Origin: Bradyrhizobiaceae bacterium Ga0074131
GTDB lineage: Bacteria > Pseudomonadota > Alphaproteobacteria > Rhizobiales > Xanthobacteraceae
NCBI GenBank assembly: GCA_001464035.1
Contig: LNEC01000019.1
Span: 372,001-436,000 of the forward strand
Length of the DNA stretch: 64,000 nucleotides
Direction: 5' to 3'
Shown in pieces: positions 17,776-28,542 of this stretch. Both the position numbers and the translations under genes were made by a program. Positions within the stretch are counted from its first letter, which is position 1, and every line of letters starts with the position of its first letter. The notes beneath the pieces were generated by a model. It made no database searches. It was not told where the DNA came from and saw nothing but the letters and a program-made list of their open reading frames with translations.

Positions 17776-19071
17776 CTATCGCGACCGCTCCGGTACGCGG
17801 GTGATCCGGGCGCCCAGCGCATTGAGACGTTCGTCGATTCGTTCGTAGCCGCGCTCGATCTGGTCGGCGTTGTTGATGGTGCTGACGCCCTTGGCGCATA
17901 CCGCCGCCAGCAGCATCGCCATGCCGGCGCGGATGTCGGGCGACGTCATCTCCGCGCCGCGAAGCCGGCTCGGCCCCGCCACGATGGCGCGGTGCGGATC
18001 GCACAGTACGATGCGTCCGCCCATCGCGATCAGCTTGTCGACGAAGAACATCCGCGACTCGAACATCTTCTCGAACATCAGGATCACGCCGTCGCACTGG
18101 GTCGCGGTGACGATCGCGATCGACATCAGATCGGCGGGGAAAGCCGGCCACGGTTGATCCTCGAGTTTTGGAACGTGACCGCCGAAATCATCCTGGATCT
18201 TGAGCGTCTGGTGGGCCGGCACGATGAGGTCATCGTTCTCGACCTCGCAGACGATGCCGAGCCGCTCGAAGCCCATCCGGATCGAGCGCAGATGCCCGAC
18301 GCCGGCCCGCGCTATGCGCAGCGGCGAACGCGTCACCGCGGCAAGGCCGATCAGCGAGCCCACCTCGATATGATCGGGCTGGATCGTGTAGCTGGCAGCG
18401 CCGAGCGTCGCCGGGCCGTGAACGATGATGGTGTTGGTGCCGATGCCCTCGATGCGGGCGCCGAGCGCGACCAGGAAATGCGCGAGGTCCTGGACATGCG
18501 GCTCGGAAGCGACGTTGCGCAGATAAGTGGTGCCATGCGCCGCCACCGCGGCCATCAGCGCGTTTTCGGTGGCCGTCACGCTGGGCTCGTCGAGGAAAAC
18601 GTCGGCGCCTTTCAGCCTCTTGGCCCTGAACTCCAACCGGTCGGTGGCGGTGACCGTGGCGCCGAGCTGTTCGAAGGCCAGAAAATGGGTGTCGAGCCGG
18701 CGCCGGCCGATGACGTCGCCGCCCGGCGGCGGCAGCATCACCTCGCCGCAGCGGGCCAGCAGCGGTCCTGCCAGCAAAATCGAGGCGCGGATCCGCGCGC
18801 ACAGCACCGGGTCGAGATCGGCGGCGCGAACATCCTCGGCGTGGATGGCAAGGGTGTTGCGCGCCCGCCATTCGGCTGACGCGCCGACCGAACGGATCAG
18901 CTCGACCAGCGTCTCGGTGTCGCGAATGCGAGGCACGTTTTGGAGGGTTACCGGATGCTCGGTCAGCAACGCCGCCGCGATGATCGGCAGAGCGGCGTTC
19001 TTGTTGCCTGATGGCTCGATGGTGCCCGAAAGCCGGTGACCGCCCTCAACGATGTATTGAAGGGGCGGCAT
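17776..19071 (-). CDS. murA: UDP-N-acetylglucosamine 1-carboxyvinyltransferase paralogue (MurA-like) with Cys-to-Asp active-site change
   Basis: MurA transfers enolpyruvate from PEP to UDP-GlcNAc, the first committed step of peptidoglycan synthesis. The 431-residue protein has the EPSP-synthase-like fold motifs: SGNKNAALPIIAAAL (Lys24, PEP site), IRASILLAGPLLARCG (Arg), PAFPADLMS (catalytic Asp) and DIRAGMAMLLAA (Arg). The catalytic loop reads PPPGGDVIGRRRLDTHF, so the usual Cys (PGGC) is Asp119. Asp at this position is known to keep activity and give fosfomycin resistance in some bacteria. Related genomes normally also carry a Cys-type MurA elsewhere, so this one is probably a paralogue (inference). 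Confidence 0.88.
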   Translation of the reverse strand: MPPLQYIVEGGHRLSGTIEPSGNKNAALPIIAAALLTEHPVTLQNVPRIRDTETLVELIRSVGASAEWRARNTLAIHAEDVRAADLDPVLCARIRASILLAGPLLARCGEVMLPPPGGDVIGRRRLDTHFLAFEQLGATVTATDRLEFRAKRLKGADVFLDEPSVTATENALMAAVAAHGTTYLRNVASEPHVQDLAHFLVALGARIEGIGTNTIIVHGPATLGAASYTIQPDHIEVGSLIGLAAVTRSPLRIARAGVGHLRSIRMGFERLGIVCEVENDDLIVPAHQTLKIQDDFGGHVPKLEDQPWPAFPADLMSIAIVTATQCDGVILMFEKMFESRMFFVDKLIAMGGRIVLCDPHRAIVAGPSRLRGAEMTSPDIRAGMAMLLAAVCAKGVSTINNADQIERGYERIDERLNALGARITRVPERSR

Positions 19072-19079
19072 CAGAGCTT

Positions 19080-19170
19080 GATCCGATCGGATCCGATCAT
19101 GATTCCATCTGCTTGTCCGAGCGGGATTACGTCGAAAAACCGGTTTCCACCATTCCGGATCATGCTGTTG
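19080..19170. repeat. Dispersed intergenic repeat, gyrB-murA gap
   Basis: The stretch contains GATCCGATCGGATCCGATCATGAT, a nested palindrome, and GTCGAAAAACCGGTTTCCACCATTCCGGATCATG. Both halves resemble short repeats found many times in Rhizobiales intergenic regions. Function unknown; recognised from memory of the family, not by search. Confidence 0.45.
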
Positions 19171-19174
19171 CCGC

Positions 19175-21616
<2,442 letters not shown>

Positions 21617-21898
21617 GTGAGGCCTTCGAGGGATGTCCCGGCTCAGCGGCGCAAACAGGCGCTGATTCAGTTTATTTGTGCCATGAAAGCGGCGATGCGC
21701 CTAGCGCAAAGTCTCCATTGGCAAGCTATTGAATAGATAGGATTTTTTGAAGGTTTTTCAAGCCGGCCGGAAGCCGATTTGGGGGGTCTCGAAAAGCGCG
21801 ATTCGGCGGGCGATTTTCGATCCAGCGTTTCCGGATTCCTGCACCTCGTCGGCCGCCGGTCCGATGCCGCCGGCGGGTCGCGGCGACGTTCCGCGCCG

Positions 21899-23038
21899 TC
21901 AGGCGCGCCGTGCGATCTGGCCGGACTCGACCTCGAAAACTTCGCCCGACGCGCCGACCTCGGCGAATGCCGCGGGGTCGGCGCCGGTCATCCAGACCTG
22001 TGCGCCGAGCTTCGCCAGTTCGCCGAACAACGACTTGCGCCGGCCGGGATCGAGATGCGCGACCACCTCGTCGAGCAGCAGCAGCGGCGTGATACCGGTC
22101 ATCTCAGCGACCAGGTTCGCATGCGCCAGCACCAGCCCGATCAGCAGCGCCTTCTGCTCGCCGGTCGAAGCGTCGCGGGCCGGCATGTTCTTCGGCGCAT
22201 AGATCACCTGCAGATCAGTCAGGTGCGGCCCGTCGAGGGTGCGACCGGCGGCGGCATCGCGGGCGCGGCCGGCGCGCAGGATCTCGCGGTAGCGATCCTC
22301 CACCGCGGTGGCGGGCTCATTGACCAGCGCGTTTTCCATCCAGCCGTCGAGCATGATCCGGGCCGACGGAAAGGCGGACGCATCGCCGCGGGCGCGCAGC
22401 ATTGCGGCCAGTCGCATCACGGTCTGGCTCCGCATCGCGGCGACCGCGACAGCGAGTTCGGCGGTTTCGCGCTCGATCGCATCGCACCAGTGGTCGTCGT
22501 AATTGCGCACCTCGAGGAGCCGGTTGCGCGAGCGCAGCGAGCGGTCGAGCGCCGAGACCCGGCTGGAATGCTCGGAGTCGATCGCCAGCACCAGCCGGTC
22601 GAAAAACCGTCGCCGCTCCGACGCGGCGCCGAGAAACAGTCCGTCCATCGACGGCGTCAGCCACACCATGCGCAGGTGATCGCCGAAGGCGGTGGCCGAA
22701 CCGACCGGCTCGCGGTCGATTCTGCAGCGCCGGCTGGTGGACGCGCCTTCGCTGCCGGGCGGGTCGATTCCGGTGCCAAGCGTGGCGAGTCCAAGCGCGC
22801 CTTCGATCTCGGCGGACACCGCCCAGGAGCCATCGCCCTGAATATCGGCGAGGTCGTCGAGCGTGGCGCGGCGCAGGCCCCGCCCGGGCGACAGCAGCGA
22901 GATCGCCTCGATGCAGTTGGTCTTGCCGGCGCCGTTGGGCCCCACCAGCACCACCACATCGCCGCGCGTCTGCAGGCTCGCCGCCCGATAATTCCGGAAG
23001 TGCGTCAGCGTCAGGCGGTGGATGCGGGAGGCGGTCAT
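21899..23038 (-). CDS. recF: DNA replication and repair protein RecF
   Basis: A 379-residue SMC-like ATPase that helps RecO/RecR load RecA at gaps. Visible: THFRNYRAASLQTRG at the N-terminus, Walker A GPNGAGKTN, ABC-type signature STGEQKALLIGLVLAHA and Walker B PLLLLDEVVAHLD. The ATG at 23036-23038 has no obvious Shine-Dalgarno and lies only 22 bases from the left hairpin repeat of the inserted DUF559 unit, so the native upstream region has probably been replaced (inference). Confidence 0.96.
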   Translation of the reverse strand: MTASRIHRLTLTHFRNYRAASLQTRGDVVVLVGPNGAGKTNCIEAISLLSPGRGLRRATLDDLADIQGDGSWAVSAEIEGALGLATLGTGIDPPGSEGASTSRRCRIDREPVGSATAFGDHLRMVWLTPSMDGLFLGAASERRRFFDRLVLAIDSEHSSRVSALDRSLRSRNRLLEVRNYDDHWCDAIERETAELAVAVAAMRSQTVMRLAAMLRARGDASAFPSARIMLDGWMENALVNEPATAVEDRYREILRAGRARDAAAGRTLDGPHLTDLQVIYAPKNMPARDASTGEQKALLIGLVLAHANLVAEMTGITPLLLLDEVVAHLDPGRRKSLFGELAKLGAQVWMTGADPAAFAEVGASGEVFEVESGQIARRA

Positions 23039-23060
23039 GGGAGGAGAGCGTCGATCTTTC

Positions 23061-23112
23061 CCTTGTGGGAGAGGGTGGCGTCGAACGAAGTTCGGCGACG
23101 GGTGAGGGGTTC
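23061..23112. repeat. Left inverted hairpin repeat of the DUF559 unit
   Basis: Read on the minus strand it begins GAACCCCTCACCCGTCGCC, continues with the stem-loop CGAAC-TTC-GTTCG, and ends with CGCCACCCTCTCCCACAAGG. It is the inverted partner of 23479-23532 and differs mainly by paired substitutions inside the stem. Confidence 0.85.
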
Positions 23113-23568
23113 TTACGGCCCGGTCAGCTTTGCGAGAATGTCCTCCAGTACGGCGGAAGGTTGTTGCAGCACGTCATTATTCCAGTAGCGCGCGACGCGA
23201 AAACCTTCCGTCATCAGGACGGCGTCTCTCGCGGTGTCGCGCTTGGAATCAGCATGCTGACTACCATCGATTTCGATGATGAAGTGCTTTTCGAAGCACA
23301 CGAAGTCGAGAATGAAGTTCCGAAAGGGGACTTGGCGGCGAAACTTGAAGAGCGCCAATCTTCGGCCGCGGAGTAGTCGCCACATGGCCATTTCAGCGTC
23401 AGTCGGCTCGCGGCGCAGCTTTTTTGCGAACCCGCGGATACGCTTGGCCGTCGGGCGATGGTGTGGCGTCTGCGGCGCGAACCCCTCACCCGTCGCCTCA
23501 CTTCGTGAGGCGCCACCCTCTCCCACAGGGGGAGAGGGAAGATTCGAGCGTTTTTCGCCGTTCGTCAC
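23113..23568 (-). CDS. DUF559 domain endonuclease (Vsr-like fold)
   Basis: The 151-residue reading contains a DUF559 domain from about residue 36: AKKLRREPTDAEMAMWRLLRGRRL, then FRRQVPFRNFILDFVCF with Asp88, IIEIDGSQH with Glu99, Asp101 and His105, and a C-terminal RYWNNDVLQQP. This is the PD-(D/E)xK-type arrangement shared with very-short-patch repair nucleases. The start is GTG 23568, which overlaps the dnaN stop as GTGA, so translation is probably coupled to dnaN. Residues about 12-30 (SPPVGEGGASRSEATGEGF) are translated from the right hairpin repeat, and no in-frame start exists between the repeat and the domain. Biological target unknown. Confidence 0.82.
   Translation of the reverse strand: MTNGEKRSNLPSPPVGEGGASRSEATGEGFAPQTPHHRPTAKRIRGFAKKLRREPTDAEMAMWRLLRGRRLALFKFRRQVPFRNFILDFVCFEKHFIIEIDGSQHADSKRDTARDAVLMTEGFRVARYWNNDVLQQPSAVLEDILAKLTGP
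23479..23532. repeat. Right inverted hairpin repeat of the DUF559 unit
   Basis: Plus-strand reading begins GAACCCCTCACCCGTCGCC, has the stem-loop GCCTCAC-TTC-GTGAGGC, and ends CGCCACCCTCTCCCACAGGGG. It is read through in frame as residues about 12-30 of the DUF559 protein. A further short inverted repeat (CCCTCTCCC-ACAG-GGGGAGAGGG) overlaps its outer end. Confidence 0.85.
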
Positions 23569-24683
23569 ACCCGCATCGGCATCAGCACGTAGAGCGCGCC
23601 CTTGGAATCCTTGTCTTGCACCAGGGTCGGCGAACCGGGATCAGCCAACCTCAGGACCGCCACTTCGCCCTCGATCTGGGCGGCGATATCCAAGAGATAA
23701 CGCGAGTTGAATCCGATATCCAGCGCGTCGGAGGCGTATTCGACCTCGAGTTCTTCGGTGGCGCTTCCGGAATCCGGGTTGGTCACCGACAGCACCAGCT
23801 TGCCCGCGGACAGCGCCAGCTTCACCGCGCGGCCGCGCTCGCTCGAGATCGTCGACACGCGGTCCACCGCGGCCTCGAAATCCTGCTTGTCGACGATCAG
23901 TTCCTTGTCGTTGTTCTGCGGGATGACGCGGCCGTAATCCGGAAACGTGCCGTCGATCAGTTTCGAGGTCAGCACCACATGGCCGATGGTGAAGCGGATC
24001 TTGCCTTGCGACAGTTCGATGCCGACTTCGCCCTCATTGTTCTCGATCAGCCGCTGCACTTCGCCGACGGTCTTGCGCGGCACGATCACGCCGGGCATCC
24101 CGTCCGCCCCCTTGGGCAGCGGCAGATCGACCTGAGCCAGGCGATGGCCGTCGGTCGCGACCGCGCGCAAGGTCGTCGCCTTGGCGCTGCCGGCCGAGTG
24201 CAGATAGATGCCGTTGAGGTAGTAGCGGGTCTCCTCGGTCGAGATCGCAAATTGCGTGCGATCGATCAGCCGCTTCAGGTCGGAAGCGGCCAGCGTGAAC
24301 GAATGCGTCATATCGCCGGCGGCAAGATCCGGAAAATCGTTTTCGGGCAGCGTCTGCAGCGTGAAGCGCGAGCGGCCGGCGCGGATCGCCAGCACCGCGC
24401 GGTCGCCGTCGCCTTCCAGCACGATCTGCGCGCCGTCGGGGAGCTTGCGAACGATGTCGTAGAACATGTGGGCCGGCACGGTGGTCGAGCCGCCGGTGGC
24501 GGTTTCCGCCGCCAGAGTCTCCGTCACCTCGAGGTCGAGGTCGGTGGCCTTCAGCGACAGCCGGGCGCCTTCGGCGCGGATCAGCACGTTGCCCAGGATC
24601 GGAATGGTGTTGCGGCGCTCGACCACGCGATGGACGTGGCCCAGCGATTTCAGGAGTTGCGCGCGCTCGACGGTGACCTTCAT
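23565..24683 (-). CDS. dnaN: DNA polymerase III subunit beta (sliding clamp)
   Basis: A 372-residue beta clamp that encircles DNA and tethers polymerase III. It opens MKVTVERAQLLKSLGHVHRVVERRNTIPILGN, shows the three clamp repeats, and ends with the conserved ALYVLMPMRV. ATG 24683 gives the usual length; a longer frame to 24746 adds 21 residues outside the family. It follows dnaA on the same strand after 276 bases. The stop codon overlaps the GTG start of the DUF559 nuclease. Confidence 0.98.
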   Translation of the reverse strand: MKVTVERAQLLKSLGHVHRVVERRNTIPILGNVLIRAEGARLSLKATDLDLEVTETLAAETATGGSTTVPAHMFYDIVRKLPDGAQIVLEGDGDRAVLAIRAGRSRFTLQTLPENDFPDLAAGDMTHSFTLAASDLKRLIDRTQFAISTEETRYYLNGIYLHSAGSAKATTLRAVATDGHRLAQVDLPLPKGADGMPGVIVPRKTVGEVQRLIENNEGEVGIELSQGKIRFTIGHVVLTSKLIDGTFPDYGRVIPQNNDKELIVDKQDFEAAVDRVSTISSERGRAVKLALSAGKLVLSVTNPDSGSATEELEVEYASDALDIGFNSRYLLDIAAQIEGEVAVLRLADPGSPTLVQDKDSKGALYVLMPMRV

Positions 24684-24959
24684 TGCAATATCCGCCCGAT
24701 CCCTGAGATGGAAAAGCCGGGCGGCCCAGAAGGCACGCCGCGGCATCTGAAACCCGAAAAGCCTGATCGAAGCTGGATTTGACCAAACCCGCGGGGGGAC
24801 CGCAAGGTGGCTCGGATGGCCTGTCGGCGCAAGTCAAACGCGCGCTCGTTCCCCACGATTCGCCGGAAAATCCGCGCGTTGCGGCGAGCGCCGGGACCCT
24901 GATCCCCGGCATGGTGGGACGACGGCATGAAGCGTTTCCGTCACCGGACAGAGAAAATT

Positions 24960-26390
24960 TCACTCCTGCAATTGGCGCTTGAGCGATTCGACCTCTTCGG
25001 AGAGCGCCACGTCCTTGGCGACCAGCGCCTCGATCTTGCGCACGGCGTGCAGCACCGTGGTGTGGTCGCGTCCGCCGAACCGGCGGCCGATCTCCGGCAA
25101 GCTCCGCAGCGTCAGGGTTTTCGCCAGGTACATCGCGACCTGGCGCGGCCGCACCACATTCGCGGTACGCCGCGACGACAGCAGGTCGGAGCGGCTGACA
25201 TTGTATTGCCGGGCCACCACGCGCTGAATGTCCTCTATCTTGATGCGCTTGGGTTCCTGCGGGCGGATCAAGTCGCGCACCTCGCGCTCGGCCATTTCCA
25301 AGGTCACCGGCTGGGCGTTGAGCTTGCTGTGCGCCAGGAGGCGATTGATCGCGCCCTCGAGGTCGCGGCCGTTGTGGGTGATGGTGCGCGCCAGATAATC
25401 CAGCACCGGCGCCGGCACGTCGAAGGTTGCGTGATGCGCGCGGGCTGCCGCCACGCGCGACTTGAGGATTCCGAGCCGCAGTTCCTCGCCGAGCGATCCC
25501 ATCTCGACCACCAGGCCGCCAGCGAGGCGCGAGCGCACGCGGTCGTCGAGACTCTCGAGGTCGGACGGCGGACGGTCCGCCGCGATCACCACCTGGCGGC
25601 CGGCATCGATCAGCGCGTTCAGGGTGTGACAGAATTCGGCCTGGGTGGATTTGCCCTGCAGGAACTGCAGGTCGTCGATCACGAGCACATCGATGCCGCG
25701 CAGCGCCTCCTTGAAGGCGAGGGCCGTCTGCGTCTTGAGCGCCGCCACGAACCCGTACATGAACTTTTCGGCGGTGAGGTACAGCACCTTGCGCTCGCTG
25801 CCGGAATTGCCCGCCCAGGTCACCGCCTGCAGCAGGTGGGTCTTGCCGAGGCCGACGCCGGCATGGATGTAGAGCGGGTTGAACATCACGCTGTCGCCGC
25901 GCCGCCCCTCCGCCACCTGACGCGCCGCGGCATGCGCCAGCGTGTTGGAGCGGCCGACGACGAAGCTTCCGAACGTCAGGCGCGGATCGAGCGGCGAGCC
26001 GCCGAGCGCGTCATGGCTGGCGGACACCGGCGCGATCGCGGTCGCGCGCACCTCGGGGGCCGGCCTGCCGTCGGGCCGCTCGGGGCGGCGGGAATCGAGC
26101 AGAGCGGGAGCTTCCTTGGCGGGCGCCGCGCAGCGCATCGCGGTGCGCACGGTGAGGTCGACGCGGTGCACTTCCGGCATCTCGGCCTGCCAACAGGTGA
26201 GAACGCGTTCGGCGTAATGCGCCTGGATCCAGCTCTTGAGAAATCGCGTCGGCACCGAAAGGCGGACGCTTTCGTCCTGCACGCTTTCCAGGTCCATGCG
26301 CGCGAACCAGCTGGTATAGACGTCTTCTCCCACGCTCGAGCGCAGCCGACCCTTCACGCGTGACCAGCGATCCTGTTCGATATTTGTCAT
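24960..26390 (-). CDS. dnaA: Chromosomal replication initiator protein DnaA
   Basis: A 476-residue AAA+ initiator that binds DnaA boxes and opens oriC. Domain I starts MTNIEQDRWSRVKGRLRSSVGEDVYTSWF; domain III has Walker A GVGLGKTHLLQ and Walker B VLVIDDLQFL; domain IV carries VVRPRQVAMYLAKTLTLRSLPEIGRRFGGRDHTTVLHAVRKIE, the DNA-binding signature. I chose ATG 26390 because the 33 extra upstream residues (to 26489) do not belong to the family. The 1.2-kb gap to rpsT upstream probably holds its regulatory region. Confidence 0.98.
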   Translation of the reverse strand: MTNIEQDRWSRVKGRLRSSVGEDVYTSWFARMDLESVQDESVRLSVPTRFLKSWIQAHYAERVLTCWQAEMPEVHRVDLTVRTAMRCAAPAKEAPALLDSRRPERPDGRPAPEVRATAIAPVSASHDALGGSPLDPRLTFGSFVVGRSNTLAHAAARQVAEGRRGDSVMFNPLYIHAGVGLGKTHLLQAVTWAGNSGSERKVLYLTAEKFMYGFVAALKTQTALAFKEALRGIDVLVIDDLQFLQGKSTQAEFCHTLNALIDAGRQVVIAADRPPSDLESLDDRVRSRLAGGLVVEMGSLGEELRLGILKSRVAAARAHHATFDVPAPVLDYLARTITHNGRDLEGAINRLLAHSKLNAQPVTLEMAEREVRDLIRPQEPKRIKIEDIQRVVARQYNVSRSDLLSSRRTANVVRPRQVAMYLAKTLTLRSLPEIGRRFGGRDHTTVLHAVRKIEALVAKDVALSEEVESLKRQLQE

Positions 26391-27548
26391 TGCCTGACGA
26401 CTTTTCTGATGGAGTAAGGTTCCCGGTGAAGCCGCCATGCGCGTGTTTGCGCATGGCGCGACCTCAAGCGAGGCTTGGTTTCCAGCCATAGCCCGGCCGT
26501 TCGGCGAGGCGCCGTTGGGCCATCGTTGGCTGGAAGAGAAGCGTTCGCGAGGTCAGCGCATACTCGACGGTCTGTCCGGAGTTCGCGCGGGGGGCCGCGT
26601 GCAGGGGGCAGCTAAGGCGCCCAATACGTCATCGGTTAAAACTGGCTTCTGGTCGATTACCGCGATGATCCCGTAAAGCATGCAGCCTCCCCCTCTCGCC
26701 GCGATTGCCCACGGCGAGGTGTCATTCTAATCGTGTTTCAAATTCAGCCGACAGCGCCTGAAGCTCAAATCGTCCAGACGCCGCCGCAATTCGCGTAGCT
26801 CGTTTACCCAACCTGTTGTTCGGGTGCTTCGCCTTGCGCTTCCCGGTTGGCCCGTCTCGTATCTCTCTTGTTCAACGCGTGGGACACGAATGCTCCACTT
26901 GAGAAATTTCGACACAGAACCACATTCCCCACATTGCTATGAGGCTTTACCCGACAATCGCTTGGAAAGCGTCGCCAACGCGCACACCGCCGCCGATTTG
27001 CACGTCCGCCCCGGTTTCTTAAACCGCGCTGGTCTGAAGAGCCGTGGGCGCCGCGAACGACCTAAGAGATACATCATGGTCTGTTTCCCGCAACGAAAAT
27101 GATTCACCGGGCACGGCGGCAAAAATCACTTCGCACTCGCAAAATCAGCCGACATAGTTCGCTGCGAGCGGCAAGGTTTTGAATCTGCGCAGAGATTCGA
27201 AAGCGGGAAGCGCTGTGACATTTCTGACAGTTGTGCAAAATAAGTTCATAATTTGTTTACGATTGAGCGGGGCGAGAATGAATTTTCCAACAAGCGGTCG
27301 CCACTATGCCGATAAGTGACTACGCAAGCGCGTTTTTTTTTGATCGTCGGAAGAGGGTAACCCTGATCCGTCTTGCAGTGCACTCGCAGGGCCGCGGTTG
27401 CTATTTTGAAAGCGTGGCCGGGCATCAAGCCGCATCAGTGCAGATTGCGCCTTCGCGAACTTCATAAGCCCGCCTTCCTACATAGCAACAGTAGGATTAC
27501 GGTGGCGCCAGGATCCGGCCGACCGTCCACCGGCGTGCGGTGCAAAAA
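26391..27548. other. Long non-coding region between dnaA and rpsT
   Basis: About 1.16 kb without a convincing gene; the frames present have no recognisable family or codon bias. It includes AT-richer patches (27120-27260, 27330) within a GC-rich genome and three GANTC sites within 98 bases. No exact TTATCCACA box was found by eye, so I do not call it oriC. It must contain the dnaA promoter and may contain small RNAs I cannot recognise. Confidence 0.6.
27101..27198. promoter_or_regulatory. Cluster of three GANTC (CcrM-type) sites upstream of dnaA
   Basis: GATTC at 27101-27105, GAATC at 27181-27185 and GATTC at 27194-27198. The last two form the arms of a short stem GAATCT-GCGCAG-AGATTC. CcrM methylates GANTC in alphaproteobacteria and is known to influence dnaA expression in Caulobacter. 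The link here is inference from clustering and position. Confidence 0.35.
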
Positions 27549-27575
27549 GAAAAAGCCCGGGGGGACCGGGCTTTT
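27544..27575 (-). terminator. Rho-independent terminator of rpsT
   Basis: The stem AAAAGCCCGG (27551-27560) pairs with CCGGGCTTTT (27566-27575) around a GGGGA loop. Read on the minus strand the hairpin is followed by TTTTTCTTTTTG, a good U tract, 28 bases after the rpsT stop. Confidence 0.85.
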
Positions 27576-27602
27576 ATTGACGAGCATCTTTTTCGATCAG
27601 TC

Positions 27603-27869
27603 TTACTTCGCGAGCTTTGCGATCTGATGCGCGAGCCGCGAGACTTTTCGGCTCGCATTGTTCTTGTGAATGATGTTGCGCTGCGCTGCCTGCATCAGTT
27701 CCGGTTCCGCGCGCGTCATTGCCTTCAGCGCCGCGTCGCGGTCGCCGCTCTTGATCGCTTCTTCAACGGTGCGAACCGCGCCGCGCATCTGGGTGCGGCG
27801 CGACTTGTTGATGATGGTGCGGCGGGCAATCTTGCGCGTCGCCTTTTTGGCGGAAGTCGTGTTGGCCAT
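27603..27869 (-). CDS. rpsT: 30S ribosomal protein S20
   Basis: An 88-residue, highly basic helical protein that binds 16S rRNA early in small-subunit assembly. It opens MANTTSAKKATRKIARRTIINKSRRTQMRGAVRTVEEAI and ends HKNNASRKVSRLAHQIAKLAK, which is diagnostic for bS20. It is monocistronic with its own terminator directly downstream. The position next to dnaA is common in Rhizobiales. Confidence 0.97.
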   Translation of the reverse strand: MANTTSAKKATRKIARRTIINKSRRTQMRGAVRTVEEAIKSGDRDAALKAMTRAEPELMQAAQRNIIHKNNASRKVSRLAHQIAKLAK

Positions 27870-28224
27870 GTTCTCAAATATCCTTCGGCGGTGACCGGTC
27901 GCTGGGTGGTCGGGCTCTAGCGCGCCGGCCGTTCAACCGCTTGATCGACGCTGGTGTTTTCCGGATGTTCCCGAGATGCCATTGTCGGCAAGCGAAGATG
28001 CTCACATGACGGCGTCGTTCAAAGAACAGCAGCGGCGGGATTGCGCCCGCCGCCTTTGCCGGTCTTATAGAGGGCGTGCACAGCAGCGTCAACGCCTTCG
28101 GAGCTCGCTCGCGCCGGCCCGGCCGGCTGGTAGCGCACGGATAAGCTGCTGAAGTGGTTGAATTTCCCGAGAGGCCCCGTTAATCCCAGACGGCGTTCGG
28201 GGCGCGACAGACATAGGGTGATGC
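27870..28224. other. Intergenic region between rpsT and the small membrane protein
   Basis: These 355 bases separate two divergent genes and should carry both promoters. A purine-rich stretch and a few short inverted repeats are present, but I see no gene or recognisable RNA. Confidence 0.5.
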
Positions 28225-28542
28225 ATGATCCGCGGTTTCTTCCGACTTGTCGGCCTCTTGCTGCTGGCCGGCGGATTTATCTTCATGGTCTATGACGGTG
28301 CCCGCTGGGTCGCCGATCAGACCCTGCAATTTACCCGGTTTGGCCAGTTCTGGAACGACATCCATCAATCCAGCCAGCAGGCCTTCCGCGCTTCGCTCGA
28401 CGGCATCGCGCCGTGGCTCTGGACCGGAGTCGTCAGGTTGATCCTGGACCAGCCGGTTTTTGCCGTGCTGGGCGTGCTGGGCATTCTATTGATGCTGCTG
28501 TTTCGCCCGCGCAAGCCGTTGATCGGCTATTCCAGGAACTGA
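28225..28542 (+). CDS. Small membrane protein, 105 aa, function unknown
   Basis: Two hydrophobic segments are clear: GFFRLVGLLLLAGGFIFMVYDGA near the N-terminus and PVFAVLGVLGILLMLLFRP near the C-terminus, separated by a soluble stretch (QFWNDIHQSSQQAFRASLDGIAPWLW). It is probably an inner-membrane protein with both ends on the same side. Similar proteins occur in Bradyrhizobium genomes as conserved hypotheticals. It precedes msrA by 155 bases on the same strand. Confidence 0.75.
   Translation: MIRGFFRLVGLLLLAGGFIFMVYDGARWVADQTLQFTRFGQFWNDIHQSSQQAFRASLDGIAPWLWTGVVRLILDQPVFAVLGVLGILLMLLFRPRKPLIGYSRN

Larger units (their letters stand above)
23061..23532. mobile_element. Putative repeat-bounded nuclease unit (IR - DUF559 gene - IR)
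   Basis: Two inverted copies of a 52-54 base hairpin repeat (23061-23112 and 23479-23532) flank a 366-base core that encodes only the folded part of the DUF559 protein. The stop codon of the gene is directly adjacent to the left repeat. The unit sits between dnaN and recF, genes that are usually neighbours. The arrangement resembles a small mobile or domesticated element, by analogy with REP elements and their partner enzymes. Mobility is inference; target-site duplication was not found by eye. Confidence 0.45.

Noticed and set aside
26391..27602. oriC
   Set aside because: Position next to dnaA and AT-rich patches are suggestive, but no TTATCCACA-type boxes were found by eye, and oriC in alphaproteobacteria is often elsewhere.
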